DNA of 64,000 bases from Lithodes maja (GCA_037953745.1 JBAKBP010000206.1:62001-126000); one strand, 5' to 3'. Shown: positions 9,727 to 20,799, counted from the first letter of the stretch. A program made the numbers and translations. Notes: generated by a model not told the origin, from the letters alone.

Positions 9727-11545
9727 TGTTACGGCTGGATCGGCAATACATATTCGGGATTCTTGATCGTAGGACAGAAATGGCTTATGTGACAACGACA
9801 CGCTCGATTCCAGTCCCAAATACTATATGTTCCAGACAACAAAAGCACCAACGCCCTACAGAGTTATCGTCTATGGTAACGAGGTACCTTAACTCGGCGA
9901 AAGTGTACAACAGGGGTAGGCTATGAGGCTAAACTCCCTCAGACATTTATAGGTTACGTTATTACTAAAGAAATGCAATACTCAAGAAACTACGTTAATA
10001 TTAAGCCTCTAATAATGTAGAATAGAAGCAGGCTAAAGGTATGACAGTGAAATGCTAAATGACAAATGTACACGCCTACTTGAAAGCGCGTGCACTAGAA
10101 TAACTGTCCCCTACTAACATGCACTAGCATGTAGCATACAAGATGTTCATGATCCAGTAGATACCTAATAATACACATGGAAGGAACATAAATAGTAGTC
10201 ACTTATTATAATAATGAATCTATACTTGGAATAACTAAAAGGTTGCAGGCAACAGTACTGCGCCGGTAGCCTACTACCGCATAGGCTACTTCGCTTCTCT
10301 CACTCTGTCTCCCCTCTGAGTCCGTATGCGCCCTACGCAATAGAACTCCGGACACAGCAGCAAAACGACAGTGCAGTTAATTGATACATGAAAGTATTAA
10401 TAGTGTTGTCTTGTGTGTGAGTAATGTGTATTGTAAAGTGTTACATACATAAACTTAAAGAGAGCTGCAATGCATAGTAAAATAAAGATATCACCCACTC
10501 ATCATCCCCATGTGTTCTAGCTAGCAGGCCAAGTCACAGGAACAACGAGTCCCAGCACCGAAAGCGAGAACCCAGGAAAAGACTGCAGAGAACACAAGGA
10601 CAGATAAATTACGTTACTCTACTATACCGGCACTACGAGCGAGCTGTAGTCTCTGGTACTGCACTCGCTCCTGGCTCGGTAGGCAAATCAAGGCTAAGTC
10701 CTCGCCCCTCTACAGACAACTCCTGGGCATGGTCGGGCTCTTACACATGGCACTAGTCTAGTCACAAATTGGATGATGAGCTGGGCATATAACTCGTGAA
10801 CATGTAGAACGTTCACCAACTATCCTCATCAAGAAGATCGCTGTTCACATTAACCCCTTAAATCTAATACATGTAAATATATGCTTGTCCTAAGAGTAAT
10901 ACGAGAGGTGAGTGCTGAAACTCCTTTAGGACCTCAAGGGAAGGGTATGCATTTAAATAGAGAGAAGAATGAAATGAGAGTAATGTCGTCAGAGAGAAAG
11001 AGTGCAACCGTGAGAAATTGGGAGAGAGGGCAAGGGATGTTAGAATCTCAAAGGTTCTAGGCAACCTGATCATGGAACACACAGCGAGCCTCCAGGCAAT
11101 GTGCAGTACGACAACATGGGCAGCCCAGGCAGCATATGCAGGCGGCAATGGACTACCAACCCTGTCGCACCTAGCTATAAGCGCAGGGCTGCCAACCGGT
11201 CCATACGTCTGGCAACCACCCCCCCGGCAGCGAGGCGCATTGCTACCCTCTCGCTCTGAAGTCTAACTCACTCTCTCTCTCTGAATTCCTATTGTCTTAT
11301 CTATCAACTTCTCTATTGATACTACATATTAAATGGAAGGTCTCGACATGGCTTAAAACAAAACCCACCACTGGTTAGCAAATGACGAGACCTTTGCAGA
11401 GATACAAAGAACATAGTTATACGTTGTCACACTCAATATAAGCAGCCAGCACGGCACAGCGGCACAGCGGCACCGCACCGCGGCGGCACAGTGGAGTACC
11501 AAGGAGTACAATCAGGTTAAGTTGCCACGCACTGGGTGCGTCACA
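9727..11545 (-). repeat. Gmr-1 5' LTR (right)
   Basis: 1819 bp, matching 2294-4104 with three visible substitutions and one extra CGGCACAG unit near 11455. In coding orientation it begins TGTGACGC. As the 5' LTR it should hold the promoter; I could not place a TATA box with confidence. Confidence 0.95.
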
Positions 11546-11820
11546 ACGTCGACAAACGTGACTATGTATCGTTTGCCGGCGCTGATTGGGAAGGGTCCCA
11601 TTACGTCAAGTGAGAGGATTTGAAACGGTTTCTGGGCGGAAATGGTGCCAGCTGGCCCTGCTGTGCGGCATCGATCTTTCCCTAACGCACAAGGCTTGCA
11701 AGCCTCGGTTATCTGTTTGGCAATGCCGGAAGGGTTTGGTGTCCAGCATTGGTCTTGGAAGATTTTCAACATCTTCCTTTGGCCTACATGTATGCCATTT
11801 CCTTCATGAATTGCAATCAT
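11546..11820 (-). pseudogene. Gyp-out integrase zinc region and first half of core
   Basis: This frame carries part of the zinc-binding region (CKPCALGKDRC) and the first catalytic Asp context (LSLDVMGPFPISAGKRYIV), ending at TFVDV where Gmr-1 is inserted. The core resumes at 2293 downwards. The ORF reads from 11820; its last codons (11512-11545) are inserted LTR. Further upstream integrase sequence to about 11950 is out of frame. Confidence 0.85.
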
Positions 11821-12146
11821 ATATTCCTGAGCTACTGCCGGTTCGATGACGATGTGTCCGGATTCTGTGGTGAGTTGGTCTCCCCCAACGCGTCAGTGCA
11901 GAGAATATATGTTTGGGAATCCATTTTGGTCTGAGTCTTCTTTCCATTGACTGTAGGAGGGTAAAGTGAGGGGTTGGGCGAATTCTTGATAATGGAAGTA
12001 TTAATGAAATCAGTTTGCTGTATTGCTGCTAGGTCGGTGGGGAGGTGTTCTGGTACAGGTAGACGTGAGAGTGCATCGGCGTTAGTGTGTAGTTTTCCTG
12101 GCCGGTAATGGATGACGAAGTCATACTCCTCTAGCGTTTTTCTCCA

Positions 12147-12461
12147 TCATACTAGTAAGGCGGAATTGGTTTCGCATTTCCGGAGCCATTGCAAAGATTG
12201 GTGGTCGGTAATGATGTCCAACTTAGCTCCTAGTACGAATGAACGGAAATGGTTGAGGGCCCAAATGACTCCGAGACATTCTCGTTTGGTGGCGGCATAG
12301 TTCTGTTGAGCCACATTTAAAGTAGAGCTAGCGTATGCAATCACGTGTTCCTTTCCGTCTTGGACTTGGGCGAGGACAGCTCCAATGGCGTACAGGGAGA
12401 CGTCAGTGTAGAGACGGAACGGCTGCTTGTAGTCGGGGAAGGATGCGGTGGGGGCTTGCAC
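12147..12461 (-). pseudogene. Gyp-out RNase H
   Basis: A Ty3/gypsy RNase H (RT_RNaseH-type) starts near FPDYKQPFRLYTDVS, continues VIAYASSTL, the Glu segment KRECLGVIWALNHFR and DIITDHQSLQWL. The usual first Asp context TDAS reads TDVS here. The frame is bounded by indels. The connecting region to RT (12462-12601) translates in another frame (SFLGLATYYRRF) and is recognisably gypsy. Confidence 0.85.
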
Positions 12462-12601
12462 TAGTTTTTCTTTAAGCGTTTCGAAGGCTGCATGACGTTC
12501 TGGGGTCCAGGAAATCTTGGTGTCTTTGTGAGTGAGTTGGTGTAAAGGTCTGGCTATTTCAGCAAAATGTGGGACGAAACGTCTGTAATATGTGGCTAGT
12601 C

Positions 12602-13549
12602 CTAAAAATGATCGTACTCCTTTGACTGTTGGTTTTGGATGGCAGATAACTTCTTGGGGTCGGGCGAGATGCCTTTATCGGATATTATGTGTCCTAGAAA
12701 TCCTACTGTATTTCTAGCCATCTTGCATTTGGAGGGTTTGAGTTTCAACCCTGCCTTTCGTATTCTCTGCAAAACTTGTCTTAGCCGATGAAGGTGCTCA
12801 GGCCATGTTCCAGAATAGATGATGACGTCGTCCAGGTAGGCGAGACAGGTTTCCCAAGTTAAACCTGTCAACACAGATTCCATTAGGCGGGTTTTACCTA
12901 TTTCGGTGGGAGTCTGGGCAAATACGTCGTCAAACTCATGTAGTAACGTATACATTTGCTGTTGTTTTCTGCAGGATAGGGAGTCAGGGATGTGTGGTAA
13001 TATTAAACTATCTGGGGAGTTTATGGAGGGAATAGCAATGTCATCAAAAGTTTCGAGGTCGCCAATGATTAAGCCTTTTGGTAAAGTAAGGATTTGCTCC
13101 GAAATATTTGCGATCAAAATGTTATTATGCTGGGAGGATACAATTGCAGGTTGGATGATGCATCGGTCTTGGCTCACGGGAGTGTTAGTGGGGGTCAAAA
13201 TCATGGATTTTTGGGGAATTTGCCGAATTGGTACCCACTTTTGGTGGTGGGGAGGAATGCTACACTTGGACTGTATGATGGCTGGACTTACAATAGTGGT
13301 TGTGGAAAATTTGATTTTCTGTGAATCATGGATATGCATAGAAAATGGAGGGGTTATGGGTAGCTGAGACATTTCTTCTGGTTGGAATTCCGTTTTCTGT
13401 GGGGACATGTGGGGCAAATCAAAATTATTTTTATGGGGCAACAAAAACATTTGTGATGGTTCGGGTACATGTAAGTTATTCTCTGCTGGTAGTTGTAAAG
13501 GGGATGGGTCAGAGATGGTCAAAGGGGATAGAGGCAAGGAAGAGTGCAC
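12602..13549 (-). pseudogene. Gyp-out PR-RT linker and reverse transcriptase with in-frame internal deletion
   Basis: 315 codons. The first ~210 residues are the linker upstream of RT, ending at the RT entry (LLHEFDDVFAQTPTEIGKT). The next residues are already LMESVLTGLTWETCLA followed by the active site YLDD and the thumb (LKLKPSKCKMARNTVGFLGH). The fingers and most of the palm, normally well over 100 residues including the PFGL-type motif, are missing, with the join near 12885. The frame is kept, so the deletion could look like a short intact protein, but the enzyme cannot be functional. The final residues (QSKEYDHF) are frameshifted. Confidence 0.85.
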
Positions 13550-13586
13550 TGGGTTTTGAATTTCCTTGGGATTTAATTTGGAAAGT

Positions 13587-13596
13587 ATTTGAGAAG
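13587..13596. repeat. Target-site duplication of LINE RTE-A1, left
   Basis: ATTTGAGAAG, repeated at 14808-14817 on the other side of the LINE insertion. Confidence 0.85.
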
Positions 13597-14426
13597 AACT
13601 ATGGGAAGAGGATTGGGTTTAGTAGGAAAGAATGGTAGAGATTGGGAGTTGAATCAGTTGCTGTTCGCTGATGACACAGCATTGGTGGCGGATTCTGATG
13701 AGAAACTGCAGCGGGTAGTCAAAGAGTTTGGTGTGGTTTGTGGAAGGAGGAAACTGAAGGTGAACGTCAATAAAAGTAAAGTAATGTAATAGGGGAGAGC
13801 ATAGGGTGAATCTAGATGTGAGGCTGGATGGGGAAATATTGGAACAAGTAGAGTGTTTTAAATATCTAGGAGGAATGATAAGCAGGAGTGGAGGTATGGA
13901 AGTGGAGGTAAAACAGAGAGTGTGTGAAGGAAGGAAGGTTTTCGGAGCAATGGGAAGTATGTGGAAGACGAGAAATCTCGGAGTGAAAGTAAAAAGTGCA
14001 CTGTATCAAGGAATTGTTGTGCCAACAGTGATGTATGGGGCTGAGACATGGGCTCTGAAGAAAAAGGAGAAAAGAGGGCTGGATGTGATGGAGATGAGCT
14101 GCTTGAGGAGTATGTGTGGAGTTACTCGTAGAGACAGATTGAGGAATGAAGAGATACGTAGGAGAGTGGGGCAGCAGGAACATTTGTCAGCCAGAGTGGA
14201 CAGAAGGGTGCTGAGCTGGTATGGTCATGTTGAACGAATGGGAGATGAAAGGCTTACAAAGAGAATATGTGAGTCAGGTACAAGGGGAGATAGAAGGGCA
14301 GGAAGACCCCCATTGAGATGGAGAGACTGTGTAAGAAAGGCTTTGGATTATAGAGGAATGACTATAGATCAGGCAGGGGAAGTGGTGGTGGACAGGAGTG
14401 AATGGAGAATGCTTGTGAATAATTGA
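13597..14426 (+). pseudogene. RTE-A1 reverse transcriptase C-terminal part
   Basis: The frame reads through the RT palm (LLFADDTALVADSDEKLQR) to KSKVM, then stops because five bases (GTGTG) present in the intact relative are missing near 13786. It resumes at 13806 with the thumb (CFKYLGGMISRSGG), then YGAETWALKKKEK, CGVTRRDRLRNEEIRRR and the conserved WYGHVERM segment, ending near 14426. The arrangement is that of RTE-type LINE pol C-termini. RT only; the endonuclease is lost by 5' truncation. Confidence 0.88.
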
Positions 14427-14807
14427 GTGAACACGTGGTCATTTGGAGTAAGGGGTCGGGCGCAAGTTCGACTAGATAATAGTCCATCAGGCGCCTGGCC
14501 CGGGGGGACGATTAATATGAAGGGTGTGCCTGGAAATGTGGTGGGAGGGCTTGTGGCTTTGGCTCCGCTGCATGTCTGCCTGCCAAGATCGGAACCTCTC
14601 CGGGTGGTCAGGGGCCGGGGGAGTGCTGGAGCGACCTTGGTAACCCTGGTCTCTGGGTCTTCTCCTGGGTGACCTGGATGTGTGTGAGTTTGTGTTTTTT
14701 ATCTGTGTTTATTTTTTGTTTTATGTTGTTTTTGTGTTTTCCCTGTTCTTGCTCTGTCTTGAGTAGGCTACCCCCAAAATGGGGATTGGGCCTGAGCATA
14801 TAGATAG
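14427..14807 (+). other. RTE-A1 3' untranslated region and tail
   Basis: GC-rich then T-rich sequence ending GGGCCTGAGCATATAGATAG. A frame can be read through its first half (NTWSFGVRGRAQVRL) in this copy and in the copy at 62104-62349, but only as a stop-free stretch next to pol; I do not call it a gene. Confidence 0.6.
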
Positions 14808-14817
14808 ATTTGAGAAG

Positions 14818-15088
14818 GGTGCACGGATTTTTGTTGATTTGTACAATGGAAAAGGTTTTTCTGGATAGTTTTAGGGGGAAGGGTACTTTTTGTTTCTTCA
14901 GAAGTAGTGGGAGGAGTGGCTAAGGCTTTAGGTTTTATGGAGGGTTGGCTTGGATTATTTCTAGAGTTGGTAGTTTTTGCTTTGGAGTTTGATGCAATGT
15001 TGGCGACATGACTGTTACTCGTGGGGTTTTCATGATCTCTTGAGGGGGGTTTTATTGGAGGGGATTTTGGGGGTGAGTTTGGATTTTT
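14818..15088. other. Gyp-out, degraded stretch between PR and RT
   Basis: Continuation of Gyp-out after the LINE. In minus-strand sense it is Lys/Ser/Pro/Asn-rich low-complexity sequence with broken frames. I see no domain. Confidence 0.5.
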
Positions 15089-15198
15089 CTAAGGACTAGC
15101 TGACTTAGACACTTGTTTGCGACTCATAGAATTTCTTTGTGACTGGGATTTGGGCTTCTTCGTAGGCGAGTTTACTGACTCTGGGGAGGATTTGAGTT

Positions 15199-15238
<40 letters not shown>

Positions 15239-15535
15239 TATCAACCGTTGGCCACAGTCGACTTGGGTCTGAAGTTTGTGGAGGAGATCAAGTCCGAGAT
15301 AACCATCATAATGTTTGCAATCAGAGTGGAAAACAATGAAGGAATGGTAGCAATTGGCATGGGGAGAAGGGGTAGTCACGTGTAATGGGTTTGTTTCACC
15401 CTGGATTTGCAAGGGAGTGTCTCCAGCACTGATGAGTTTAGATTTGGTGGATTGTAATGCACCAAATTTTCGGTGATGTCTATCATAGAATGAGTTGAAT
15501 ATGCACGATCTCGACGCGCCTGTGTCAATCAACAA
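15089..15535 (-). pseudogene. Gyp-out retropepsin
   Basis: The frame begins MLIDTGASRSCIF, the active-site motif of a retroviral-type aspartyl protease, and reaches the second conserved segment GYLGLDLLHKLQTQ about 80 residues later. It then runs into a Lys-repeat encoded by a ~37-bp A-run on this strand (T-run at 15199-15235 plus sense), followed by a Ser/Lys-rich tail. The A-run expansion is probably recent and makes the local frame unreliable. Confidence 0.85.
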
Positions 15536-15634
15536 TCTGACGGGAATGTCTTTGATTTTGGCAAGGTGATAAATAGGGGGAGATCGATCATTTGTGGTGT
15601 CCCCCCGCCGAAGCCATCGTAGGCGGGGGAGGTT

Positions 15635-16591
15635 CTAAAAATCCTGGAGGTCTATTTCAGATTCTTCCAGGACTTCTTCTGCATTATCAGTGCTCATGAG
15701 GTGAGCAATATCTTCATGCTCGAATTTTTCGACTTCCTCTTCCTCAACAAACTCCTCCTCATTTACAGAAATGCGAGGTTGGTTTGATCGGTATTTGGAA
15801 GAATCGCGAATGTCATGAAGGGCACATTTCTGGTTACATGCAGGAAAATCATAAGGATTTATAATCACTAATGTGGGGCTCTTACTTTTATTGACGTTGT
15901 AGGCCTTGTTTTTGTTGTAGATCCTGCGAAGGGGATTCGGATTGAATCGAGGTCTGCTAGGCTGGTGTTTCCCGGAGTGATAGGCTGGCTTGGAGGTGGT
16001 AGGTTGTTGATGGTGGTAGAGGTTGGTCTCTCTAGTGGTTGCAGCGTTTTGAGGATGAGTGGTATACCTCTTGATGGCGGCAATCGTGTTCGGTTTCGTG
16101 GGGTGAACCGCGAGGATTCTCCTGATGGTTATTAAGTCACGTTGGAAACCAACAGGGTCATGTACTGCGAAGTACTCACGAGCTGCTGAGGGCAACACCG
16201 AAACTAAATTCACAAGAATGTGCTGATCTTGTTGAACTCTGGGCAAAGTTGGGAAAGCTGATTTTATTTGTTGTGAAATAGTGGCTAACGTTGCATCTAA
16301 ATCACCTTCATACTTAGTGTCCTGAATACGGGCGTGGGCAACGAAGATGCTCAAAGAGGGTTTTATAGCCTCAATAATTATGGGCCTAAACTGGTCCCAA
16401 GTAAGTGCAGGGGTTACTTGCGATGCAACCAGGGAAACGGCTTTTCCCAGGTGCATAAGTAGTACGGCGATTTTTTCACGATCCGTATTGTACGCCAAAT
16501 CTAACACTGGCTTCACGATGTCCATATACGTTTCGATTTCATAAGTCTCCCCATCATATTTAGGAATGGGAATGTGAGAGCGAGCTGCCAT
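15635..16591 (-). CDS. Gyp-out Gag, intact frame
   Basis: 318 codons starting MAARSHIPIPKYDGETYEIE. The first ~190 residues are helical and have the spacing of a gypsy capsid (ALTWDQFRPIIIEAI, then SAAREYF). A basic, Asn/Pro-rich region follows (about 190-245) and an acidic C-terminus (NEEEFVEEEEVEKFEHED). The segment CNQKCALH is Cys/His-containing but is not a canonical CCHC knuckle. It is the first ORF after the 5' LTR and PBS, which is the gag position. The start is the first Met in frame, 90 bp from the LTR. Confidence 0.75.
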   Translation of the reverse strand: MAARSHIPIPKYDGETYEIETYMDIVKPVLDLAYNTDREKIAVLLMHLGKAVSLVASQVTPALTWDQFRPIIIEAIKPSLSIFVAHARIQDTKYEGDLDATLATISQQIKSAFPTLPRVQQDQHILVNLVSVLPSAAREYFAVHDPVGFQRDLITIRRILAVHPTKPNTIAAIKRYTTHPQNAATTRETNLYHHQQPTTSKPAYHSGKHQPSRPRFNPNPLRRIYNKNKAYNVNKSKSPTLVIINPYDFPACNQKCALHDIRDSSKYRSNQPRISVNEEEFVEEEEVEKFEHEDIAHLMSTDNAEEVLEESEIDLQDF

Positions 16592-16662
16592 TTTCTCGAT
16601 GTTATAATGTTTCTATTGTTTGACAATATGTAATGTAATGAACTCTTCTATCCGAATCAAGA

Positions 16663-16680
16663 ACCACCGCTATGCCACCA
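16663..16680 (-). promoter_or_regulatory. Putative primer-binding site of Gyp-out
   Basis: In coding sense TGGTGGCATAGCGGTGGT begins one base after the inferred 5' LTR. It starts with TGG as a PBS should. The tRNA is not identified. Confidence 0.5.
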
Positions 16681-16681
16681 A

Positions 16682-18728
16682 TGTTATGCCCTGATTTTAT
16701 TCAGGATTAACTATCGGTACAGGTGAGTTCTATGAGACTGGGTTATTGGATTTCATGCAAATATATAAAGGGAATCAATAGAGGACATAATATAATCTCG
16801 GAAGATGGTTTGTGGTACAGCTTTATTCTTATTTAACACTTATGCAGAATAGAGAATAAAATCATTCACACGAAATAGTATGGGCAATAGTGGGCATTAA
16901 TGTTGTTGGACTTTTTAGAATCTTCAGGTCGCGGGTTTGGATAGAGCGCACTTCCCACTTCTAACTATCAGGTATTCTCTTCTGATCTGTGGCCTAGAAT
17001 AGTCTGAAGACTTCACTCGTAGATCAGGCTAATAATGCTATGGTATATTGATAAGGTTCTGTGTGACTCACTGGTGATGATACAAAATTAAGTGATATAT
17101 ATATCTCCAAGAATAATACGTAAAGGAGATATAAGTCGCTAGCTTCAACTCGTATTATATAATTACTTGTCTCAATAACACTTAAGACAGATATCAGTTA
17201 TGGGCGATTCAGGTTTTATTAACAATCACAAATACTCATTTAGAATTGATTACACTCGAGCCGTAGTCCCAATAGTTAGGACTTTATCACTTCGGCAATA
17301 TTAAACTGTAGCGAGAATTATTGTATGAGTATGGTTGCCGGTATTAGCTTCACTGATATACTTTAACAACATATTAGCATAGCAATTACTTTGGTCATAG
17401 AATAGTATGGATTACAAGGCACAGGGTAAACACTTGATCATAGTATATAGTATCGAGGCATTGATACTATTAAGAATTAAGCACTGTAGAGGTACCTTCT
17501 GGCACGGTGTTAGGGGTTATCAGCTGCTCCGGGGGCCGTCCAATGTATCCGGTAGTGTGAAGAAGGTTACAGATGGGTTAATGGGTATGGGGTCTTAAAT
17601 ATGTTTCCGTAACTATGTGGAGTACAGTTGGTCACCATATCGAACTAACGCAAGTATTCTGAGCCTATAGCTGTAAGCAAATACTTGACTATTCTGACCT
17701 TTAATAAACCGGTGATGAAGTTCCGATATGTTACTCTTGGCTGGGATTTTAAATGTAATGTTTCAGGCAGAGGCCGGATTAACAAGACATCGGACAAACG
17801 CAAGATAAGTCTAGTGAAGTAACTTTTCTTGACAGTCGCTAATCTTTGAAAGAGGTTCAAGGGACTCGGGCGGTGTTTAAACCTTTTAGTTACCAATTCT
17901 GGATGGGTGGCCACAGACAATTGGTACCAAGGACTTATGTGTGCAAAGTGCTCAATTAAGAGTATCTTGCATAATCCCTTCTAACACAAAAGATCTTTCT
18001 GTCTAGATCGATGTGAGTCAAGTGGTTGGTGTAATTTAAATTAGTTAAGATACCGGTAGGAAGGGAAGCCTGCTACTACCAATATTTTGACTATGATAGA
18101 AAACGTACTCGTATGGATAACTATTGGATTCTGGGATGCCAGAATGAATGGGTTACACATATGGAGCTACTGGCGCACTCTATAACTGGTTATAAACTAA
18201 AGTAGCAGAGGACATACACCTATTAGTCTGTAATACAGTTAATGTTTGTATATAACTAGGTTGTCTATGTTTCCAATATTACTGAACAGGATGCCGTAAG
18301 TAATAGTGAATTCATAAAAGGTTTAGCTATAGCTCACAGATATATTAAAGACTACGGGATGCCGTTTATCAGTAACTATTCTTGAGGTGAGGAGTATAAC
18401 TAGACTTTCTACAGAGCTAATTTATAACTGCCGAGTTTGGTCCTTGCAGAAGCATTTATAGGGTTGGTCAGGGAGGTGGTGGCGGATTTTGGTATTAGTG
18501 GATGTCAGAGTTATGAAGGGTTTTATTTATTCTAGTGAACTTACTGGGGGCATTAGGGGGTCTTAGTACTTTTCAACATATGAGCCTTGATCATAGGTGT
18601 GGTTCTTAGTTGTTTAGTTTTTCAACAAGAGTTAGTAGTATCGTCTTGAAGAGTTGTATATATTCAAGGGGGTACTACTTTGTGTGGCGCGGGGCAGGCC
18701 ACTGCTGTACGGTATTGTCGGCGTTACA
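16682..18728 (-). repeat. Putative 5' LTR of Gyp-out
   Basis: A ~2.05 kb AT-rich non-coding stretch from TGTTATGCCC to GGCGTTACA. Its two ends are imperfect inverted repeats (TGTTATGCC / TGTAACGCC), and it lies directly outside the PBS and gag. The partner LTR should be beyond the left edge of the window, so the boundary at 18728 (or 18730) is not confirmed. No ORF of note. Confidence 0.6.
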
Positions 18729-19192
18729 CAATGGTTTTATTTCACTCTTTAGCTGGTAAGCTATTAGGAGTGTAGGTGGTGAGTTTATGTATGGTCTTGG
18801 ACATTGCTAATGGTAAGGGAGTATAGCGGAATTAGATCAGCAAGGGGGGTATGCATACAAAGATAAAAGTTCAACTGTTGGTTGGCAAGAATAGTGGCGG
18901 AGTCGCCGTCGGGGTCAAGGATATTGCTACGCGTGGCTGGCGTGTGCTTGGGGGTTTGTGGGTCCCTTGTGGTATGGGGGGGGGGGGGGGGGGCGCACTT
19001 TAGCAATATGGGGCATCTAGTTTTCTAGGTTAACTTGGTCTGGTAAAGGATTCTATTTTCGATCTATGGATACTCTTAGCTGGTGTTGATAGGATTTTAT
19101 ACTTAGTACTGCTGAGATGGACTATGGTTGGTGGTGGGGGTTGATTTTCTTCAGTGTCAAGGTCAAGGTGGTAGCAGTCTTTTTAGGGGGTC
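18729..19192. other. Non-coding flank, nothing recognised
   Basis: It contains a 17-base G run at about 18976-18992. No gene, tRNA or transposon end is recognised other than the target site of the following LINE. Confidence 0.5.
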
Positions 19193-19201
19193 AAGAGGTT
19201 G
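19193..19201. repeat. Target-site duplication of RTE-B1
   Basis: AAGAGGTTG, repeated exactly at 20737-20745 after the GATA tail of the LINE. Confidence 0.85.
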
Positions 19202-20724
19202 AAGCCATGAAAAGAGTGAAGTTGGGGAAAGCACCAGGAACAGATGGAGTGTGTGGGGAAATGTTGAGGTATGGTGGTGAGATAGTGATAGAATGGGTAT
19301 GGAAAATGTGCAAACTAGCATGGGAGAAGGGGAGTGCACCCGATGACTGGAAGACTGGCATAATAGTCCCCCTATATAAGGGCAAAGGGGAAAGAGGAGT
19401 GTGTGGTAACCACCGAGGAATATGTCTTCTAAGCGTAGTAGGGAAGGTATACAGTAGGGTAGTGATTGAGAGAGTGAGAGTGAGAACGGAGAAATGGATA
19501 GGCGACGAGCAGGGAGGTTTTACGAAGAGAAGAGGATGTGTAGATCAGATTTTTACCCTGAATTGTGTTGTGGAGAAGTATCTGGAGAAGAAACAAAAGG
19601 TGTATGTTGCCTTTATGGACTTGGAGAAGGCCTATGACAGAGTGGATAGAGAAGGTTTGTGGAAAGTACTTAGAATATACGGAGTAGAGGGCAAGTTGCT
19701 GAAAGCAGTGAAGAGCATGTATGAGGGTGCAAAGGCGGCAGTACGTGTGGAGAGTGAGCAGAGCGAGTTCTTTGACCTGAATGTTGGTTTGAAACAGGGG
19801 TGTGTGATGTCCCCGTGGTTGTTTACTGTATATATGGATGGAGTTATGAAAGAAATACTATCAAGAGCAGTGGATGTTGGTGTATCGCTGAAAAGGGAGG
19901 GAATTGAGTGGAAGCTACCTATACTGCTGTTTGCGGATGATACAGTTCTGATGAGTGATAATGAATGGGAGTTGCAGGGTCTGGTAAATGAGTTTGGAAC
20001 AATGTGCGAAAAACGGAATTTGAAGGTAAATACGGGGAAGAGCAAGGTTATGGTCTTCGAAAGGGGTGAAGTCACAGAGTGTGAGGTGAAGCTGAACGGC
20101 CAGGCTATGGAGATCGTCAACTCTTTTAAGTATCTGGGCAGTGTGTTGAGTAAAGATGGGACTATGGATGAAGAGGTGCAGGAGAGGGTACAACAGGGGA
20201 AGAGGGTTGTAGGAACGCTAAAAGCAGTAACAAGAAATAGGGTGGTCAGTATGGAAGTGAAGAAGTCCTTGCATGACAGTGTGGTAATCCCGACACTGAC
20301 TTACGGAAGCGAAGCATGGACGTTGGTTGAGAGACTCAGACCAAGAGTGAGAGCAGTGGAAATGAATTACTTAAGGAGTGCGTGCGGAGTTACATGGAGG
20401 GATAGACAGACTAATGAGGAAGTAAGAAGGAGGTGTGGTGTGGAGATAGATGTGCTGGAAAGTGTGAAAAGGAACAACTTGAGATGGTTCGGCCATATGG
20501 AACGTATGGAAAGCGAGAGAATGACTAAGAGGGTGTACGAGAGCGAGGTGGAGGGACAGAGGGGGAGAGGTAGACTGAATATGAGGGGGAAGGATGGAGT
20601 GAGGAACTACATGAACGAAGGCGGTGCTGGTTGGGGGGAGGGGCGTCGACTGACTGGGTACAGAGGTGCATGGGGGCAGTTCGTTCGTGGCCACCCCTTC
20701 GGGGATCACGGCGTCAGGCAATAG
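19202..20724 (+). CDS. RTE-B1 reverse transcriptase, uninterrupted
   Basis: About 507 codons of continuous RT from KLGKAPGTDGVCGEML (finger motif) through LYKGKGERGVCGNHRGI, AFMDLEKAYDRVDREGLW, LKQGCVMSPWLF and the active site FADDTVLMSD (near 19930), to the thumb (FKYLGSVLSKDG) and C-terminal YGSEAWTL, CGVTWRDRQTNEEVRRR and WFGHMERM segments. No endonuclease remains. The frame is open from 19117, but 19117-19201 is host sequence, so the ORF start is accidental. Reverse transcription in a LINE happens at nicked target DNA; this copy lacks the nicking domain and so should be dead or dependent in trans. Confidence 0.9.
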
Positions 20725-20736
20725 ATAGATAGATAG
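19202..20736 (+). mobile_element. RTE-B1: 5'-truncated LINE
   Basis: 1535 bp, with a perfect 9-bp duplication and an (ATAG)n tail at 20722-20736. It matches 55803-57320 (RTE-B3) and 49736-50509 (RTE-B2). Truncation starts just before the RT domain. The 3' UTR is almost absent: the stop is followed directly by the tail, which fits RTE-clade LINEs. Confidence 0.93.
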
Positions 20737-20799
20737 AAGAGGTTGTTGTCCTAGCCTCGCACGGCCCGTCATTCTCGGGTCGGGGCTAGATGGTAGTGG

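Larger units (their letters stand above)
2294..11545 (-). mobile_element. Gmr-1: full-length Gmr1-like LTR retrotransposon (9252 bp)
   Basis: A complete element on the minus strand. It has LTRs of 1811 and 1819 bp beginning TGTTACGG and ending GTCACA (plus sense), a primer-binding site next to the right (5') LTR, a purine tract next to the left (3') LTR, gag-PR at 7196-9484 and IN-RT-RNase H at 4386-7199. It interrupts the integrase core of Gyp-out with a 4-bp duplication. The two LTRs differ by three substitutions that I could find plus one 8-bp unit, so the insertion is young. A single missing A near 7220 breaks gag-pol. Confidence 0.95.
13597..14807 (+). mobile_element. RTE-A1: 5'-truncated LINE inserted in Gyp-out
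   Basis: A 1211-bp plus-strand insertion holding the C-terminal part of a LINE pol, a ~380-bp 3' region and a short GATA-type tail (ATAGATAG), flanked by a perfect 10-bp duplication. The same family is longer at 61957-64000. Its 3' end (CTACCCCCAAAATGGGGATT) also occurs alone at 52324-52371 and, diverged, at 46265-46490. Confidence 0.92.

Noticed and set aside
18785..19006. Short minus-strand ORF with Pro run
   Set aside because: Its N-terminus is encoded by the G homopolymer at about 18976-18992; no support.
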